Part shown: positions 45,905 through 57,979 of the stretch, piece by piece | Layout: every line of letters begins with the position of its first letter | How positions within the stretch are numbered: position 1 is the stretch's first letter | Source: Coffea arabica | Lineage: Eukaryota > Streptophyta > Magnoliopsida > Gentianales > Rubiaceae | Assembly (NCBI RefSeq): GCF_036785885.1 | Contig: NC_092329.1 | Coordinates: 7,254,001 to 7,318,000 of the forward strand | Direction: 5' to 3' | DNA: 64,000 nt | Program-made: the position numbers and the translations under genes | Notes under the pieces: model-generated | What the model was told of the DNA's origin: nothing | Seen by the model: the letters and a program-made list of their open reading frames with translations, nothing else | The model's database searches: none

Positions 45905-46710
45905 TATATAATTATGTACATACATATATAATTATGTATATAATATATATTATAATTATATATTTTGTTATAATATTAGTATAATTATATAATATATTTA
46001 TAATTATTATATACACATATATTATATATTACAAAAATATATATTATAATTATTTAATTAAATATAATTATATTTATATAATAATATTATAAATTTGTTA
46101 ATATTATATAATAATATACTTATATTATTTATATATATTTATAAATGTATTTATATGTGCATATAATTATACTATATATGTGTATATAATAATATATTAT
46201 ATAATTATAATTATATTTATTATTATAAATATAATAATATATACAAAAATTTATAATTAATATATAATATACTTTATAATTATATATTAATATAATTAAT
46301 ATTTACATATATTTTATAATCATAATTATATATTTTATTATAAAATTAGTTAATTATATAATGTTTTATATAAATATATATTATAATTATTTAATTAAAC
46401 ATAATTATATTGATACAATATGTTATAAATTTATTAATATTGTATAATAATATATTTATATTATATATGTATATTTATAAATATATATTATATGTGCATA
46501 TAATTAAAATATATATGTGTATATAATATTAATAAATTATATATTTATATATATATTTATTATTATGAATATAATAATATATAATAAACATTATAATTAT
46601 ATAAAATATTATTATAATTAATATTTATATGTATTATATAATTATAATTATATATTTATCTTATAACATTTGTATAATTATATTTAATTATATATATAAT
46701 ATTTTATTTA
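45905..46710. repeat. AT-only block with a hidden period of about 350 bp
   Basis: About 800 bp almost purely A and T. Longer-range order is visible: 'aattatatattttNttataa' begins near 45953, 46326 and 46648 (last copy partial), and the 'tatgtgcatataatta' motif recurs at about 46155 and 46491. This suggests 2-2.5 copies of a unit of about 320-370 bp rather than a simple microsatellite. Confidence 0.65.
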
Positions 46711-48059
46711 ATTAGTAAAAATTTCTTATATCCCATTTACAAAGAGCCAGCGAATCAAACATCAACTATAGTAATAATATACATTCCTCGTACCGAATTA
46801 AATAGATGTATTGGAATGATTGACTCCATTTCAAATCCAAGATGAATGATTCTAAATCCGAATCCGATTCCAACATACGAACCAAATGCCACCTGAATTT
46901 TTTTGAGCTAAATGCTTGCGTATTTATTGTGGGAAAAAGAGAGCTCATTCCTCAAGTTGTTTGATCAAATTCCACATGGAATAGGGGAGCTCATTGCTCG
47001 AGTCGTTACCAACGCCAGAGCTTGCCCCAAATTCCAGAATTAATGCTAAAATGATACTTTGTCCAAAAAAAATAAATAAATAAAATACTGGAAATTCTCT
47101 ACCACAAGGCATTTCTGGCCTTAGGAAGCTATATATGTCTGATTTTTTTAAAATCAAATTAAGAGGAGGGACCAGTAGGTTGAGCAGAATTAAACTCGTT
47201 CATTTCTAGAGTTAAGACACAATATGCTTTTCTAACCAATAGTTAATGAATTTTTCTAATGAATATCCAATTGATACTCATTAGTACACTTAGATCATAC
47301 CCAACTTATCATATGAATTCAAACTAACAATTATTATTCTATTTTATATTTATATATTTTTCTTAATTAACATTATTTTTTCAAAATGTGAACACCTTCC
47401 TAGATAGACCCGTGATTAATTATTTGGTTCTCCACCATGCCTCCTCATTCTTCTCTTCTTGGATAGCAAATTGGCACCATACCCCTCAAAACCAGTCTTT
47501 TTTTGTTTGTTGGGTTGGTTGTGCTTTTTGTGTGAATAGGATGGACATAGACGGTTGTGGCCCAAACGACATATGGCCGTCCCTTGGCCAGCAATGCAAA
47601 ATCTGTAAATGTTAGGTTTAGACAATAAGTCAAAACTCAAGAAATGTGAGTGTAATTTTTAAAATTTGAACAAAAGTCAGTGAAATAGTCAAAACCTCTT
47701 AAGAGGTTTCTAAAATCATCTCAATTAATTTTTTATAACGGGGAAACACCAATTCCCAGTGCGACCAATTTTGGGAGCCCATGAAAACCGTAGTAAATCA
47801 TGCTTGGAGGATTTGTGCACTCAAGGTAAAGGCGTGAAGTTTCTGACAATGTTCGTAATGCACCTTAATGTACTCAAGGTAAAGGGTTTTGTAGAACGCA
47901 CATAATAAATAGAAGCATTTCTTAAAATATATTTTAAAAACTCTGCTACTCTTAAATATCTCAAAATATATTCTAAAAAAATACTCTAAAAATTCTGCTA
48001 CAGTAAAATTTTTCAAAATCACTCCAAAAACAGCTAATTCGAACAGAGGCATAGAAAGG
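46711..48059. other. gene-free stretch
   Basis: 46.87-47.15 kb resembles the far upstream region of the intact UGT ('aatgcttgcgtatttattgtgggaaaa' type text; compare 36435). 47.80-47.90 kb carries the 'gcactcaaggtaaaggcg' dispersed repeat. Frames open on both strands near 47388-47640 match nothing I know. Confidence 0.45.
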
Positions 48060-48201
48060 GCCTATCTATTCCACAACGTGTAACATAATGTTTCACATGG
48101 CAGCTCCTGTCAATTATTTAAAGCAAATTTTACATATTATGTTTCACCAAATGGTCTCAAGAATAATCTTCCGTACATTGTAGGTTCTGTCAAATTTTTA
48201 A
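48060..48201 (-). promoter_or_regulatory. orphan UGT upstream-region copy 1
   Basis: Contains 'taacataatgtttcac' and 'aataatcttccgtacat', shared with 45.46-45.52 kb and 55.05-55.08 kb. It is cut off by the foldback element at 48202. No UGT coding sequence adjoins it. Confidence 0.5.
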
Positions 48202-49019
48202 GGGATAATTTTGTGGTTTCTGACTATGTCACTAGCTTTCCTCCAAATTTCAAAAATTATATTAACTTCCCTTGAGGTTAATTATCTTATAACATTTAGG
48301 TCAAACTAATAATTAAAAAGTGATATTAGGAGAGAGAAGATAACATAGTTCAATCAATGTCGTTCATCTATTACATTATTTAATTAATTTAATATCAACT
48401 CACACATTAAAAAAAATTACTCAAATTTGCTGTTTATCATTAGGAATCAAATTATATATACCATCAAAAAATAGTATATCATTTTATATTTTTCACTCGA
48501 TACAAGGACTAAATTACTTTTTTAATTACATATCCATTGTCAAATGTGATCAACAAAAAATAATAAAAAAATTGCAAATTAAAATATTATAGAGAACAAA
48601 TTTTAACATCATAAATATTCTTGTCAGCATATTAAGATTAGTTATTGAGATTTTATTGTGTTAAAGTTCATTCCTTATAATATTTTAGTTGCAAATTTTT
48701 TTGATTATTTGTTATTGATCATGCTTGACAGTGGATTCGTAATTAAAAAGAGTAATTTGAATCTTACATTAAGTGATATATAAAATGATATACTATTTTG
48801 ATACCATATATGATTTTAAATCCTGATGATAAACAGCAAATCTAGTGTTTTCTTTAATATTTGGGTTGGTATCAGATTAATTAAACAATTTAGTAGACGA
48901 GAGACGATGGTGAAATCATATTAATATCTTCTCTCTCCTAATATTATTTTTTAATTGTTGATTGGATCTAAATATTGCAAAATAATAAATCTAAAGTAAG
49001 AGGTTTTTGAAATTGTCCC
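48202..49019. mobile_element. foldback element, arms of about 400 bp
   Basis: 818 bp that folds back on itself. Left-arm text such as 'gatattaggagagagaagat' (about 48324) and 'atttgctgtttatcat' (about 48426) has its reverse complement at about 48925-48950 and 48825-48841. Ends gggataatttt and, from the right, ggggacaattt. Only about 20-40 bp lies between the arms. Non-coding. Confidence 0.75.
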
Positions 49020-49346
49020 CAATATTAACCCACCATTCACACGACTTCCATCCCTACAGAGGTGGTTATCGAGCGGTGGTGGGGGCTAATGGATATACAG
49101 ATCCAACTAGACAAAAAGAGTGTTATGGCACAACTCTTAAATTTTTTTCGCTGCAGGTGAGGGGTCCAAGGAGGGACTTGGCCACTGAGCCATTGGCTAA
49201 TAATTTTGCTCTTTCTTCAAATCAATTTTATGCACTTTATGATTTCATTATCTAACTTGGCCCCACAAGTTTAGACTTCTCAGCTGCTACAAATGTTTTC
49301 CGGATTGAATTGATGTGACGTTAGACTGAATACCTGGGGTTTCCCC

Positions 49347-50402
49347 TGGGGAAACCTTTATGGTGGGAAGGGCATTGACCGTTCCTACCATAGGTAGAGG
49401 AGCAGAGTATGACACGTATATTTGAAAATAAAGGTGCTAACGGACCGGTTATGTTGTAGTCCTAAAGCGCGTGGAGAAGGTCAGCCATATAGAAACATTG
49501 TATGTGATTTGGTATATTTTAATACTCTACCATTTTCAAAAACATTGATCAAACATGATCCGTTCAATTTCTTTCATTTTCTCCAAAAACTCTCGTTTTT
49601 TCTTCTTGTATCTTTTTCATTTTCAATACATCAGTTTGGACCAAAAAAATAAAATAAAATTGAAAATATGTAAAAGATTCATAAATTAACTCAAAAACAC
49701 TTTATAGGCTACCTAAAATATTATCTTTGTAACTTGCAAAAACTTCAAATAAACATTCAAATACTAACTATTGGTATTTAAAAAATGCACTATATTTTAT
49801 CGAATCAGAATAAATCCTTATACTTTTTTATTTTTATTTGTTTTTAATATACTCAAGTTTTGGTAATAAAAAGTAAGACAACGAAAGGGTAAATTTGGAA
49901 TTACATTTTTTAATATACTCGAAATGAATTCTTTAATATTATATTTTAAAATGAGTTGTAAATAAACAAATAGTTTAAAGTAAGGGAGGCAAGTGAGTTT
50001 CATACCCAAAAAAAAAAAAAAAAAAAGAGGCAAGTGAGATTTTTCAATATTTGTGAGTGTCAAGTAAAATTGTTAGAAACCTCCGGGGAGGTTTATGAAA
50101 TTATCCCAAACAAAAATTTAGAATGAATAAGTTACTTTTTATAACGGTTCTAAATGTTGCTTGAAACTTTATAAATTAGGTGTCTTGAGTTTGCAAAAAC
50201 AATTTCTTGCATATCTATAGCTAGTGGAAACGGAGTTTAAACTTGCTATAGGTTAGTTTCTTGTTTTCCATTATATCCTAGAGGGTAATTTGCCATTCAA
50301 CCTAATTTTATTCTAATTTTATCCAACTAATAAATTAGCTTATGGAAAAATGGGTAAATGGATAATTTATGGAGGAAAGCCATAAAGAGCTGGTGTTTTA
50401 TT
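49347..50402 (+). repeat. left arm of a 1-kb inverted repeat
   Basis: Reverse-complement partner of 53933-54978. The outer end ggggaaacctttatggtggg and the inner end ccataaagagctggtgtttt are mirrored in the right arm. It contains the MULE-MITE-like text 'gaaacctccNgggaggttta'. A 19-A run at about 50007-50026 interrupts it. It may be the long terminal inverted repeat of a large DNA element, but no transposase lies between the arms. Confidence 0.8.
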
Positions 50403-50725
50403 GGAAAACCGGTTTATTTTTAATTTATCCGATAAATAAATTTGTTTATGAGAAAACGGGTACTCTGTTCTTACAATGGAGGAAAGTCATAAAGAACTGG
50501 TGTTTTATTGGAAAATAGATTTATTTTTATTTTATCCGATAAATAAATTTGTTTATGGAAAAATGGGTACTCTGTTCTTATAATGGAGGAAAGCCATAAA
50601 GAGCTGGTATTTTATTGAAAAACTAGTTTATTTTTATTTTATCTGATAAATAAATTTGTTTATGGGAACATGGGTACTCTGCTCTTATAATGGAGGAAAG
50701 CCATAAAGAACTCGTATTTGATGGA
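50371..50725. repeat. 107-bp tandem repeat, three copies plus a partial one
   Basis: ggaggaaagNcataaagaNctNg recurs at 50371, 50478, 50585 and 50692, a constant period of 107 bp. Each unit carries 'tttatttttNNtttatcNgataaataaatttg'-type sequence. The first unit begins inside the end of the inverted-repeat arm, so the tandem array grew out of that arm. Confidence 0.9.
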
Positions 50726-53508
50726 AAAATGATACTTTAGAATACCAATGGATAACAGTTAAAACACATTCACAGATTTGATATTTTAAATAATGAGATT
50801 GTTTTTAGGGGAGTTTTTATGGTTGTATTTTGGGATATTTTTAGAATTTAAGAATTATTTGAGATATTTTATAAAAATTTCAACCACCCACCACCACCCA
50901 CTGGGACCACGGGCAGGAACGCTTGCAGCGGTTTTGTGCATTTTGCACACACGTAACTTTGTTTTCACACTACGTAATTTTGTTTTCATAACGCGTAACT
51001 TTAGAACAAATTTTTGTGGGTTCCACACACGTTGTTAAAAATGAGGTACAAGAAGTGATCTGAACCGTACAAATTTTTTTGGCCCAAATCTTGGCCGTGA
51101 ACAGCTCAGGAGCAGTCCATCTGATGACCGCTCCTGCCCCTCATCCCACCCACTGCCACCCCCCTTCTCCTCTCTCTCTCTCTCTTCTCCTTCTCCTTCC
51201 TCCATTTTCTTCTCCCTTCCACCACCGCCCCCGCTACCACCCACCACACACTGCCACTCCCACTCCCACCCCAATTGGCCCCCTCTCCCCCTCACGTTAC
51301 GTATTTTTATTAATGAAAATTTTTTCCGTCAATGACCTACTCTTTATGGTTTTCCTTTATTATATAATCAAAGTACCAGATTTTAACGAGTATTTTACAT
51401 TTATTTATTTAGTACTTTAAACAATGATATTCAGCAGTTTCTTTCCCTTTTAGACCAACTCTTTTGACTTGTGAACTTTTGTGCTCTCGGAAAAAATTCT
51501 CGATTAATTTTTTATAGAAATGCAAAAGAAAAAAATTAATTATGTATAAATTCCAAAAATACTAATTTATTCACAGGATAAAATCAGAGTAAAATTTCTA
51601 GTGAATAAATGGGTTTAATATGTAATACCCGTGTTCCCATTAATTATTATTTATTCTTGGCTTTCCTCCATAAAGTGCTCATTTTGCCCTTTTTCATGAA
51701 TTACTAGCTCTTTATATCACTCCTCCATGAATTATTTATTTAATTCATGTTGCATGCATAACCCACCAGTCTCCATTTCATAAGTCTAGGGTACCGAAGG
51801 ATTAATAATTTATTTATCAGATATAGTCAGAGTATATGGCGAATATGTGGGTTTAACATGTTATACCCATTTTCCCATAAATTTTTTATTAATTATGCAG
51901 GGTACTGTAGGATTAATAATTTATTTATCAGATAAAATCAGAGCAAATGGCCAATTATACCCGTTTCTATTTATTCTTTATAGAAATGCTACCAATTTAC
52001 AGCTTTGCTGCATGAAGTGCCCATTTTCCCATAACATACCAGCTCTTTATGGCACTTTTCCAACATATGAACATAGCACCCGCTCTTTATGAGTCGTTTA
52101 CTTTTACACATTTAATTGATGTTAAATGTATAATCTACTAGTTTACCTTTCATAAATGTAGGATACTAATGGATAACAGTTAAAACACATTCACAAGATT
52201 TGGTATTTTAAATAATGGCAGCTCTTTATGGCAGTCCTCCAACATATGAGCAAAGTGCCAATAATTAAACTAGTAATTTTTTCGATTTATACATAATTAA
52301 ATTTTTTTTTGGCATTTCCACAAAAAATTAATGAAAAATTTTTATCAGAAAGCACAAAAGTCAAAAGGATTGGTCTAAAAGAGAAAGAATAGCAGATATA
52401 TACAGTACTTGTATTTCACGTTCGAAATGTTACAGTGCTGTTTTTGAAAAACACCCCAAAAAATATCTAATCTAAACGGAGATAGTATTTTTCCACTGTT
52501 TCATCCTTAGAAGAGTGATATAAATACAGACTTATAAACACAGACATACATGTGTTGTGTGTGTATTTGAAGACAACTTCTGCATCCAAAGCTAGCTATT
52601 CAGCTTTTGTGTCTTCATTATTTTTTCTTAAGTATTATAAATTTTTGGAAATTAACGAAATGTCATTATTAGTTCTGTGTATGGATTCAATCCAAAAATA
52701 TGGTTGTATTAGTTAAGTTTAGTTCGTAAAGTTAAAGTCTTCCAAACATACCATAGGAAGAAGTAGCAAGCATTGGCAATGATTTTGCAATATAATATCA
52801 ATTTGAATAACTGACAAAAATTAAAATATCATCATGTTTGATATTGGTTAAGTTTACAAAAATAATAATGAACAATTAAATGGCAGAACCTACTATTAAC
52901 GAAACCTTCCCTAATTGCTTTAGACTTCGTATTAGACGGCAAACAAATTGATTTTGAAGTATTTATTTCCTATAAAACAAAGTTATGGAAAGATCATTTT
53001 TTTAATTGTAATTGTATTCAATTTAAAAAATGAACACATTAATAGTGTGAACATGAAACTAAGAAAATTGTAAATAATATGATTTCGGGGAAAAAAATTA
53101 TGCTATCGACTTTTTTGTATTTATCACGAATTCACATATTGTGGCTATAAATTAAAAAATTTTCGAGATCATCTTTTCATTAATTAGTCTTGTTTTTTTT
53201 TTCCGTACTATCGTTAGTTTGAATGGAAAGTTTAGTTGCACGTTGTTTGTGAGTAACTTCTAAAGTAACTATCCTAATAATTTTTATGATTGCTTAGTAT
53301 ATTTATGTCATGGGTATATATTGTTGGTATGTTGTTATTAATTTTAATAAATTTTTTGGTATATTAGGTGCAGAAAATAGTAGTTTCAGAATTTTTTGAA
53401 TGTAAAAAAGCAATGGGGGAAACAATGAAATAATTGCTGCGAGGGAAACACATGCACAGTGAACGGAGGAAAACATACACAGTAATTGGAGGGGAAAAAA
53501 GGCACAGC
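50726..53508. other. interior of the inverted-repeat structure, no gene
   Basis: 51.15-51.29 kb is a C/T-rich tract. 51.07-51.11 kb shares 'caaatcttggccgt' with 23.05 kb. 51.65-52.26 kb holds scattered, reversed relatives of the 107-bp unit ('tttcctccataaag', 'aataatttatttatcaga'). About 52430-52490 has the 'tgttacagtgctgtttttgaaaa' type repeat. No transposase or other coding region. Confidence 0.5.
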
Positions 53509-53523
53509 GAATGGCGAGAAACC

Positions 53524-53746
53524 TTTTAGTGGAGTTGGCCACCACCTTTGGTGTGGGGTGGGAGGTCCACTTAATGTGGCTTTGTTTAAGATCCATGTGG
53601 GTGCTGTGCACCTGTATGGTCCGATAGTGGTTTAGTCCCTATCAGTTCCCCGTGACCTTATTGGGTCACTCCCTTAGTATAGGCTAGATTAGAACTAGGA
53701 ATAGGTATAGATGTAGACTTTGACAAGTGACAAAAAAAAAAAGAAA
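53524..53746 (+). mobile_element. SINE with 15-bp target duplication
   Basis: About 223 bp ending in an A-rich tail. It is flanked by the perfect 15-bp direct repeat gaatggcgagaaacc (53509-53523 and 53747-53761), typical of LINE-assisted insertion. The head 'gttggccaccacctttggtg' parallels the 'ggtggtcaccaccaacttgg' head of the SINE at 23.2 kb, so a tRNA-derived origin is likely. It sits between the inverted-repeat arms. Confidence 0.75.
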
Positions 53747-53932
53747 GAATGGCGAGAAACCCAGCACTAATGCGTAGGGCCCACTGCATATATGACAACA
53801 GCGTACGGTATTCATTGGTTGGTTGCATCCGGACATGTTCGTTTGGTTTATCTCCGCGCGCATTAGCACTACAACATAACCGGTCCGTTAGCACCTTTAT
53901 TTCTAAATATACGTGTCATGCTCTGCTCCTCT

Positions 53933-54978
53933 AATAAAACACCAGCTCTTTATGGCTTTCATCCATAAATTATCCATTTACCCATTTTCCATAAGCTAAT
54001 TTATTAGTTGGATAAAATCAGAATAAAATTAGGTTGAATGGCAAATTACCCTTTAGGATACAATGGAAAACAAGAAACTAACCTATAGCAAGTTTAAACT
54101 CCGTTTCCACTAGCTATAGATATGCAAGAAATTGTTTTTGCAAACTCAAGATGCCTAATTTATAAAGTTTCAAGCAACCTTTAGAACCGTTATAAAGAGC
54201 AATTTATTCATTTTAAATTTTTGTTTGGGAAAATTTCATAAACCTTCCTGGAGGTTTCTAACAATTTTACTTGGCACTCACAAATATTGAAAAATCTCAC
54301 TTGCCTTTTTTTTTTTTTGGGTTGTGAAACTCACTTGCCTCCCTCACTTTAAACTATTTGTTTATTTACAGCTCATTTTAAAATATAATATTAAACAATT
54401 CATTTTGAGTATATTAAAAAATGTAATTCCAAATTTACCCTTTCGTTGTCTTACTTTTTATTTCCAAAACTTGAGTATATTAAAAACAAATAAAAATAAA
54501 AAGGTATAAGGATTTATTCTGATTCGATAAAATATAGTGCATTTTTAAAATACCAATAGTTAGTATTTGAATGTTTATTTGAAGTTTTTGCAAGTTACAA
54601 AGATAATGTTTTGGGTATTCTATAAAGTGTTTTTGAGTTAATTTATGAATCTTTTACATATTTTCAATTTTATTTTATTTTTTTGGTCCAAATTGGTGTA
54701 TTGAAAACGAAAAAGATACAAGAAGAAAAAAGGAGAGTTTTTGGAGAAAATGAAAGAAATTGAACTGATCATGTTTGATCAATGTCTTGAAAGTGGTAGA
54801 GTATTAAAATATACCAAATCACATACAATGCTTCTATATGGCTGACCTTCTCCACGCGCGTTAGGACTACAACATAACCTGTCCGTTAGCACCTTTATTT
54901 CCAAATATACGTGTCATGCTGTGCTACTCTACCTATGATAGGAACGGTCAATGCCCTTCCCACCATAAAGGTTTCCCC
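53933..54978 (-). repeat. right arm of the 1-kb inverted repeat
   Basis: Reverse-complement partner of 49347-50402. Immediately before it, about 53850-53932 duplicates part of the arm's outer end ('ccgttagcacctttattt' here and at about 54883), so a truncated extra terminus abuts the arm. Confidence 0.8.
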
Positions 54979-55024
54979 TGGGGATACAATGGGTCAGTCT
55001 AATACCCAATGAAATGGAGCCATT

Positions 55025-55330
55025 TGAAGAAGCTCCGACGTTGCACCAAGTGGTCCTCAACAATAATCTTCCGTACATGGTAAATTCAATCAAATTTTTA
55101 AATCAAATTTTACATATTTTAACCGTTGATGATGCTGTGATTTCTTCACAATAATAATCTTTCGTACATGGTAAATTCAGTCAAAGATACAGTTTAAAAA
55201 AAGAAAAAAGTGCTGGAAGTTCTTCATTTCTTCGTCTACTGGAGAAATCTTTCATGAAGGCTGTAGCAAAAGGGTGTAATGAACACGTAGCAGAAGCTGA
55301 ATTTTTATTTTGAACTGAATGCTTGCGTAT
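55025..55330 (-). promoter_or_regulatory. orphan UGT upstream-region copy 2
   Basis: Contains 'accaagtggtcctcaa', 'ggaagttcttcatttcttcg' and 'aaatctttcatgaagg', as upstream of the UGT pseudogene (45.47-45.66 kb). No UGT exon 1 lies downstream on the minus strand; the inverted-repeat structure is there instead. Confidence 0.6.
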
Positions 55331-55519
55331 TTATCATGTATTTAAATCAGCTACTTATACATTATCAATGTAAATAAGATTAATCCATAAATATTATATT
55401 TTTGTTCCAAAGATATAATTTGTATTAAATTATAATAGTTGCCCATTGAGCCTCCACTCTCCTGAGTAGGTATATACAAATTTTACATTCTCTAGAGTAG
55501 GTAATTTACTTCCTGTAAG

Positions 55520-55851
55520 GAGGATTTGTGCACTCAAGGCAAAGGCGTGAAGTTTCTGACAACGTTCGTAACGCGCCTTAAAAGCTCATCTGCAAATGGG
55601 CGTATGTTCCCCATTTATTCAAGTATAAAACTACACGCGTGTTTCTAATAATATCAAATCTGGTTAAACTCTGGTTAATAGTAAATTCTTAAATACATTT
55701 AGTGGTCAAAGTAAATTCTTGAATATATATTATGAACACATATCAAATTTCCTTTGCACCTTCGAACTCTGGTCAATGAGATGCCAAAGCACATTCATCA
55801 ATCAGTTACAAATATGATAGAAATATTGCAGCAAACAACGGATCAGCAATG
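55520..55851. other. duplicated block left of the second copia element
   Basis: In order it holds relatives of about 30838-30890, about 31690-31730 and about 33870-34115, without the Helitron candidate in between. The UGT 3' flank continues after the copia element at 60708. It is part of the permuted duplication. Confidence 0.6.
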
Positions 55852-56155
55852 TGTTGAAACTTTTACTTATGTTATTGTTTAACTTGTTTTTCAAATGGAG
55901 TCAATCATTTAGTGGCCTAGAGTTTAGGAATTTGCTGTATACGTTGGAGTCTTTCAGTTATGATTTAGTCAGCAGATTTAATGGCTTAATGGTCTAGTCT
56001 TTAGGAGTAGTAGGGTTATGGAGAAGGTGCCAGATATGGGACCTAATCTTTAGGGATTTCAGTTGTGCATTTTGCCTATTTAAAGGCTCCAAAAGGTTAT
56101 GATTAAATATGACTTTCGGCCACAGTAGTATTGTTATCTTTTTTGTCTCTTATCA
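55852..56155 (+). repeat. 5' LTR of the 55.9-kb copia element
   Basis: 304-bp direct repeat with TG...CA ends; partner at 60399-60702. Confidence 0.93.
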
Positions 56156-57827
56156 GTGGCATCAGAGCTACAAGATTCCTGAGACCCGAGAGTGAAACAC
56201 CTGAAATTATCTACTCCTCCCCACTACCCTATCCAAATGGCCAATGATTCAAATTTTGTGCAAGCCGCCATCCCTCGCTTTGATGGTCACTATGACCACC
56301 GGAGCATGCTCATGGAAAATTTTTTACGATCCAAAGAATATTGGTCAGTGGTTGAATCCTGAATTCAAGAACCACTAGTAGGTGCAACTGTGACAGATGC
56401 TCAACAAATAGACATTGAAGCTAGAAAGCTCAAAGACTTGAAAGCGAAGAACTATCTCTTCCAAGCTATTGATCATCCCATCTTGGAGACTATTCTTTGC
56501 AAAGATACATCCAAGGATAGTTGGGATTCAATGAAAAAAAAATATCAAGGCTCTTCCAGAGTGAAGCACGCACAGCTTTAAGCCTTGAGGAGGGATTTTG
56601 AAGTTTTGCAGATGAAGGATGGGGAATCTGTTACAAGCTTTATTGGAAGGACGATGGAAATTGCAAATAAAATGAGATGCTATGGAGAAGAGATTAAAGA
56701 TGTTAACATAGTAGAAAAAATTCTGCGTTCTATGACGCGAGAATTTAACTATGTTGTATGCTCAATTGAAGAGTCAAATGACATAGATGACCTCTCTCTT
56801 GATAAATTGCAGAGGTCTTTGTTAGTCCATGAACAGAAGATGAATCGAGGCTAGACAGCAGAGGAACAAGCTTTAAAAGGTTCTACCAACACTCGCTCTA
56901 ACAGCTCAAAAGGAAGAGGTAGAGGCCGAGGAAGAGGAAGGGGAGATCGAGATCATGACAAATCTAAGGTAGAGTGCTTTAGATGTCACAAATATGGTCA
57001 CTATGCTTCTGAATGTGTCACTGAGCTGCCAAATTATAAAGAAAGAGAGGAGAACTCAAATTTTGCCGAAGAAACGAATGAACCAGAAACTTTGTTGATG
57101 GCTGTCCATGAAGGAAAAAAGATTGAGTCGAATATTTGGTATGTCGATACAGGCTGCAGCAATCACATGAGTGGAAGTAAGTCTTCTTTTTCGAATCTAA
57201 ATGAAAGTTTTCACTCTACTGTCAGTTTTGGTGATTTCTCTACTGTGAAAGTGATGGGAAAAGGTGATGTTAAGATACATACTAAGAATGGCCTTGTGAA
57301 AACTATTTCTAATTGTTGTATGTTCTTGATTTGAAAAGTAATTTGTTGAGTGCTGGTCAATTGCAAGAAAAGGGGTATGTCATTACAATTAAGAATGGCA
57401 CTTGTGAAATTTATGATCCTGATAGAAGAAGTCCTATTGCGACTGTCTAAATGAGTTCTAATAGATTATTTCCAATGAAAATTGAAAGCATTCAATCTTG
57501 TTTGATGGGTGAAGTAAAGGACCCCTCATGGTTGTGGCATTTTCGTTATGGCCACTTAAGTTTTGGGGGACTGAGGGCTCTACAACAGAAAACCATGATG
57601 ACAGGGCCTTCGGAAATTACTGTTCCCTCCCTAATTTGTGAAGACTGTGTTGTCAGCAAACAACATCGTTCTCAGTTTCCCAAAGGAAAGTCTTGGAGAG
57701 CAAAGGATCTGTTAGAGCTAGTGCATTCAGATATTTGTGGCCCAATAAACCCATCCTTTAATAGAGGTAAAAGATACTTAATTACCTTTATTGATGATTT
57801 TTCAAGGAAAACGTGGGTTTATTTTTT

Positions 57828-57979
57828 GAGTTAATCTTTCCTACACTGACGGTGTATACACTATCAACGTTAGATTCATGACATGTGTGCAAAAGTTGAA
57901 TTTCAAATTCAAATTTGCATAGTTGTCATTCATCCAACGCTGATAGTGTAAACACTGTCAGTGTAGGAAAGATTAATCC
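57828..57979. mobile_element. MULE-type MITE inside the copia element
   Basis: 152 bp with inverted ends that share 'TTAATCTTTCCTACACTGAC' / 'ATTAATCTTTCCTACACTGA'. The arms run about 55 bp with few mismatches. It is flanked by the 9-bp target duplication ttatttttt (57819-57827 and 57980-57988). It inserted after the copia element, so it was mobile within roughly the last million years. Confidence 0.88.

Noticed and set aside
50371-50725. CRISPR-like array
   Set aside because: The 107-bp units are contiguous with no unique spacers, and this is a plant nuclear sequence.
51035-51420. Proline/serine-rich or glycine-rich frames on both strands
   Set aside because: They are translations of a C/T-rich low-complexity tract.
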